NCBI RefSeq assembly: GCF_035594125.1
Contig: NC_087193.1
Coordinates: forward strand, 857,501-921,500
DNA: 64,000 bases
Source of the DNA: Scylla paramamosain
Lineage: Eukaryota > Arthropoda > Malacostraca > Decapoda > Portunidae
Reading direction: 5' to 3'
The notes under the pieces were generated by a model. The model was not told the DNA's origin. It did not search any database and worked only from the letters and a program-made list of their open reading frames with translations. A program made the position numbers and the translations under genes. Below are positions 59,150 through 64,000 of this stretch, in pieces. The stretch's first letter is position 1. Each line of letters opens with the position of its first letter.

Positions 59150-59392
59150 ACAACTGAGCACTCTCAAAGAGCAAGGTATGTTATTGCTACATGGAGGAGT
59201 CATTTTGCATGACCTAGCCTCCTTTATTGGCATGACTGTGGCATCTGACCCTGCTGCAGAGTTAGCCCCACTGCATTATAAATACCTAGAAATAATCAGA
59301 AACAGAAAACTTGCTAGAGACCATGGAAATTATCAGTCAATAAATTTTCATGGACAGTCATGGTACAGACCTAATAACTTGGTGGATTCATA
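59150..59392 (+). pseudogene. DIRS-like retroelement fragment
   Basis: The peptide LHDLASFIGMTVASDPAAEL, then APLHYKYLEIIRNRKLARDH, matches the stretch after the RT of DIRS/Ngaro-type elements as I recall it (pattern L-A-x-x-I-G-x-x-V-A-x-x-P-A-V-E-L-G-P-L-x-Y-R-x-L-E-x-x-K). Only about 65 codons remain and no tyrosine recombinase is attached. Confidence 0.5.
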
Positions 59393-59527
59393 AAATAGAT
59401 TTTTAAGCAAAATCATTCTGATCTTGTTCCCTCCATTTAGAAATGTATGCTGATACTTGCCTGACCAGTTGTGGTGCAACAATGGAAGATGGAAGGACAC
59501 GTGGTCATTGGGCTCATGAGGAACTAC

Positions 59528-59675
59528 AGTGGAACCTCGATTACAGAATGTCTCCCTTCCTGAACAACTCAGTTCTCAAACAAAAGTTTTAACTCATAAT
59601 TGCTCCAAATGCTGAACCATAATTGGGTTTTCTAGCAAAGTTACTTGATTTCAAATAGTACAAGTCTCAGCCACC
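59528..59675. mobile_element. Harbinger-like element end, second copy
   Basis: 'cagtggaacctcgattacag' and the following 130 bp match 18279-18420, with shared words 'agaatgtctccctt' and 'aagttacttgatttcaaata'. Similarity stops at about 59675 and no right terminus was found. Confidence 0.75.
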
Positions 59676-61335
<1,660 letters not shown>

Positions 61336-61445
61336 TTTTATTTGGGTAGTTGGTATGAACCCACCCAATATTATTTATCCTATCTTTTTGCACAAAAGTT
61401 ATACTATCATTTCTTACTGTAATACCATATGACCTCAAATTGCAG

Positions 61446-63927
61446 CATTCTTGGAGACTTCAATGTTCACCACCAGCTTTGGCTTTCCTCTCCCTTCACT
61501 GACCATCCTGGTGAACTAGCCTTCAACTTTGCTATCCTCCACGACCTAGAGCAATTGGTGCAACACCCTACTTGTATTCCTGACTGTCTTGGAGATATGC
61601 CCAACATTCTTGACCTTTTCCTGACCTCTAAAACTTCTGCTTATGCTGTCACCCTTTCTTCTCCATTGGGCTCCTCCGATCACAATCTCATATCTGTATC
61701 TTGTCCTATCGCTCCTCAGTCCCCCCTAGGCAAAGGTGCTTCTGGTGTTTTGCCTCTGCTAGTTAGGGGGACCTGAGGAGGTATTTTGCTGATTTTCCTT
61801 GGAATGACTACTGCTTCTGTGTCAGAGACCTGTCTTTGTGTGCTGCGCGCATAACAGAGGTGATAGTGTCTGGCATGGAGGCGTACATTCCTCACTCTTT
61901 TTCTCAACCTAAACCTTCCAAACCTTGGTTTAACACAGCTTGTTCTCATGCTATACATGATTGAGAGGTGGCCCACAAAAGGTACTTAAGCCTTCCATCA
62001 CCAGAATCTCATGCACTTTATATTTCTGCCCGGAACCATGCCAACTCTTTTCTCCAACTAGCCGAAAACTCCATAAACAGAGAGTGTCAAAGCATCTAGC
62101 CAAAACTATCTCCAATAACTGCTTCTTCTTCTTTCCCTCCTTTATTTCAACCAGATGGCACCACTGCTATCACATCTATTTCTAAAGCTGAACTCTTCGC
62201 TCAAACCTTTGCTAAAAACTCTACCTTGGGCGATTCAGGGCTTGTTCCTCCCTCTCCTCCACCCTCTGACTACTTCATGCTACCTGTTAAAATTCTTTGC
62301 AATGATGTTTTCCATGCCCTCGCTGGCCTAAACCCTCGGAAGGCTTATGGACCTGATGGGGTCCCTCCTATTGTTCTCCGAAACTGTGCCTCTGTGCTTG
62401 CACCTTGCCTAGTCAAACTCTTTCAGCTCTGTCTGTCAACATCTACCTATCCTTCTTGCTGGAAGTTTGCCTACATTCAGCCTGTTCCTAAAAAGGGTGG
62501 CCATTCTAATCCCTCAAACTACTGTTCTATTGCTTTAATCTCCTGCCTATCTAAAGTTTTTGAAGCTATCCTCAACAGGAAGATTCTTAAACACCTATCA
62601 CTTCACAACCTTCTATCTGATCGCCAATATGGGTTCTGTCAAGGCCGCTCTACTGGTGATCTTCTGGCTTTCCTTACTGAGTCTTGGTCATCCTCTTTGA
62701 GAGATTTTGGTGAAACTTTTGCTGTTGCCTTGGGCATATCAAAAGCTTTTGACAGAGTCTGGCACAAAGCTTTGATTTCCAAACTACCCTCCTACGGCTT
62801 CTATACTTCTCTCTGTAACTTCATCTCAAGTTTCCTTTCTGACCGTTCTATTGTTGCTGTGATAGACGGTCACTGTTCTTCTCCTAAATCTATTAACAAT
62901 GGTGTTCCTCAGGGTTCTGTCCTGTCACCAACTCTCTTCTTATTATTCATTAATGATCTTCTAAACCAAACTTCTTGTCCTATCCACTCCTACGCTGATG
63001 ATACCATCCAGCACTTTTCCACATCTTTTCAAAGACGTCCAACCCTTCAGGAGGTAAACATTTCACACAGGGAAGCCACAGAATGCTTGACTTCTGATCT
63101 TTCTAAAATTTCTGATTGGGGCAGAGCAAACTTGGTATTGTTCAATGCCTCAAAAACTCAATTCCTCCACCTATCAACTCGACACAACCTTCCAGACAAC
63201 TATCCTCTCTTCTTCAATGACACTCAACTGTCCCCCTCTTCTACACTGAACATCTGTCTGTCCTTTGGTCTGTCCTTTACTTATAATCTGAACTGGAAAC
63301 TTCACATCTCATCTCTAGCTAAAACAGCTTCTGTGAAGTTAGGTGTTCTGAGACGTCTCCGCCAGTTTTTCTCACCCCCCCAACTGCTAACTCTGTACAA
63401 GGGCCTTATCCGTCCATGTATGGAGTATGCTTCACACGTCTGGGGGGTCCCACTCATACTGCTCTTCTAGACAGGGTGGAATCAAAAGCTTTTCATCTCA
63501 ACTGACTGTCTTCAGCCTCTCTCTCATCACTGCAATGTTGCATCTCTAGCTGTCTTTTACTGCTATTTTCATGCTAACTGCTCTTCTGATCTTGCTAACT
63601 GCATGCCTCCCCTCCTCCCGTAGCCTCGCTGCACAAGACTTTCTTCTTTCTCTCACTCCTATTCTGTCCACCTTTCTAACGCAATAGTTAACCAGTAATC
63701 TCAATCATTCATCCCTTTCTCTGGTAAACTCTGGAACTCCCTGCCTGCTTCTGTATTTCCACCTTCCTATGACTTGAATTCTTTTAAGAGGGAGGTTTCA
63801 AGAGACTTATCCATCAGTTTTTGACTACTGCTTTGACCCTTTTATGGGACAGGCATTTCAGTGGGCATTTTTTTATTGGGTTTTTGTTGCCCTTGGCCAG
63901 TGTCCATCCTACATAAAAGAAAAAAAA
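61446..63927 (+). mobile_element. LINE family A copy A10, longest
   Basis: It starts in the endonuclease ([17 protein letters not shown], then [14 protein letters not shown] with the conserved SDH near 61675) and continues into one open RT frame from about 62202 to 63470. That frame has ARKAYGPDGVPPIVL-like fingers, NPSNYCSIALISCLSKVFE, FAVALGISKAFDRVWHKALI (catalytic Asp of palm A changed to Gly), NGVPQGSVLSPTLF and HSYADDTIQHF with YADD intact. After 63470 the C-terminus is out of frame. About 45 bp are missing near 62085. It ends 'cctacataaaag' plus an A tail. 5'-truncated and, given the palm change, inactive. Confidence 0.92.
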
Positions 63928-64000
63928 ATCTTTGAAATAAGTTAAATGTGATTCTGTTGAACTTCAACATAAACAAACAACGTTCGGCGCTCAGGAGAAA
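63928..64000. mobile_element. Harbinger-like element internal piece, third copy
   Basis: 'tctttgaaataagttaaatg' and the rest to the window end match 18519-18600. It begins exactly where the LINE-A tail stops and continues past the window. Confidence 0.75.

Noticed and set aside
62202..63470. A 414-codon frame taken as an active reverse transcriptase gene
   Set aside because: It has no ATG at its start, palm A has Gly for the catalytic Asp, and the C-terminal part is out of frame. It is the remains of a 5'-truncated LINE.

Overview
This is eukaryotic nuclear DNA that I read as decapod crustacean, probably a brachyuran crab. The reasons are very dense dinucleotide microsatellites, many decayed copies of two non-LTR retrotransposon (LINE) families, a tRNA-derived SINE of a decapod-looking type, and one host gene whose short exons sit in very long, repeat-filled introns. 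The crab assignment rests on recalled similarity of the LINE reverse transcriptases to proteins annotated from swimming-crab genomes; nothing was searched.

One host gene was found, on the minus strand. Five exons at 58164-58009, 50363-50233, 25625-25520, 13350-13223 and 3073-2881 all have GT/AG borders and join in frame into 238 codons. The product is the C-terminal helical domain of an acyl-CoA dehydrogenase-like flavoprotein plus a C-terminal extension. The N-terminal exons must lie beyond 64000 and the 3' end below position 1. Almost everything else in the window is intronic to this gene.

Region by region: 1-5.8 kb holds a LINE-B tail, microsatellites, exon 5, a SINE and a fold-back repeat. 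5.9-16.3 kb holds a Tigger remnant, LINE-A copies, a nearly full-length but broken LINE-B, exon 4, an RTE-like tail and a BEL/Pao remnant. 16.8-20.7 kb holds a decayed mariner, a PIF/Harbinger-like element and long TA/TG arrays. 20.7-25.5 kb is LINE-B, LINE-A, LINE-B head to head, ending 19 bp from exon 3. 26.3-29.7 kb holds a hAT remnant beside a roughly 1.1 kb quasi-palindromic minisatellite. 31.1-36.3 kb is LINE-B interrupted by LINE-A. 37.3-41.7 kb is a broken Gypsy element. 42.7-44.6 kb is a second hAT. 45.3-46.8 kb is an apparently intact Tc1/mariner element with DD35E spacing, followed by an older relative. 50.2 kb is exon 2. 50.9-57.3 kb holds inverted and nested LINE-A copies plus CR1-like and RTE-like pieces. 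58.0 kb is exon 1, followed by a 20-bp minisatellite. 59-64 kb holds a DIRS-like fragment, Harbinger-like pieces and the longest LINE-A.

Only the 342-codon DD35E transposase is an uninterrupted autonomous mobile gene. No new multi-gene system is evident. The most notable points are the dehydrogenase with Ala where the canonical catalytic Glu would be, LINE 3' ends lying 9, about 20 and about 63 bp from three of its splice donors, the intact DD35E transposon, and LINE tails that appear to seed CA microsatellites. Coordinates of repeat copies are by eye and good to about 10-30 bp; exon borders are exact.
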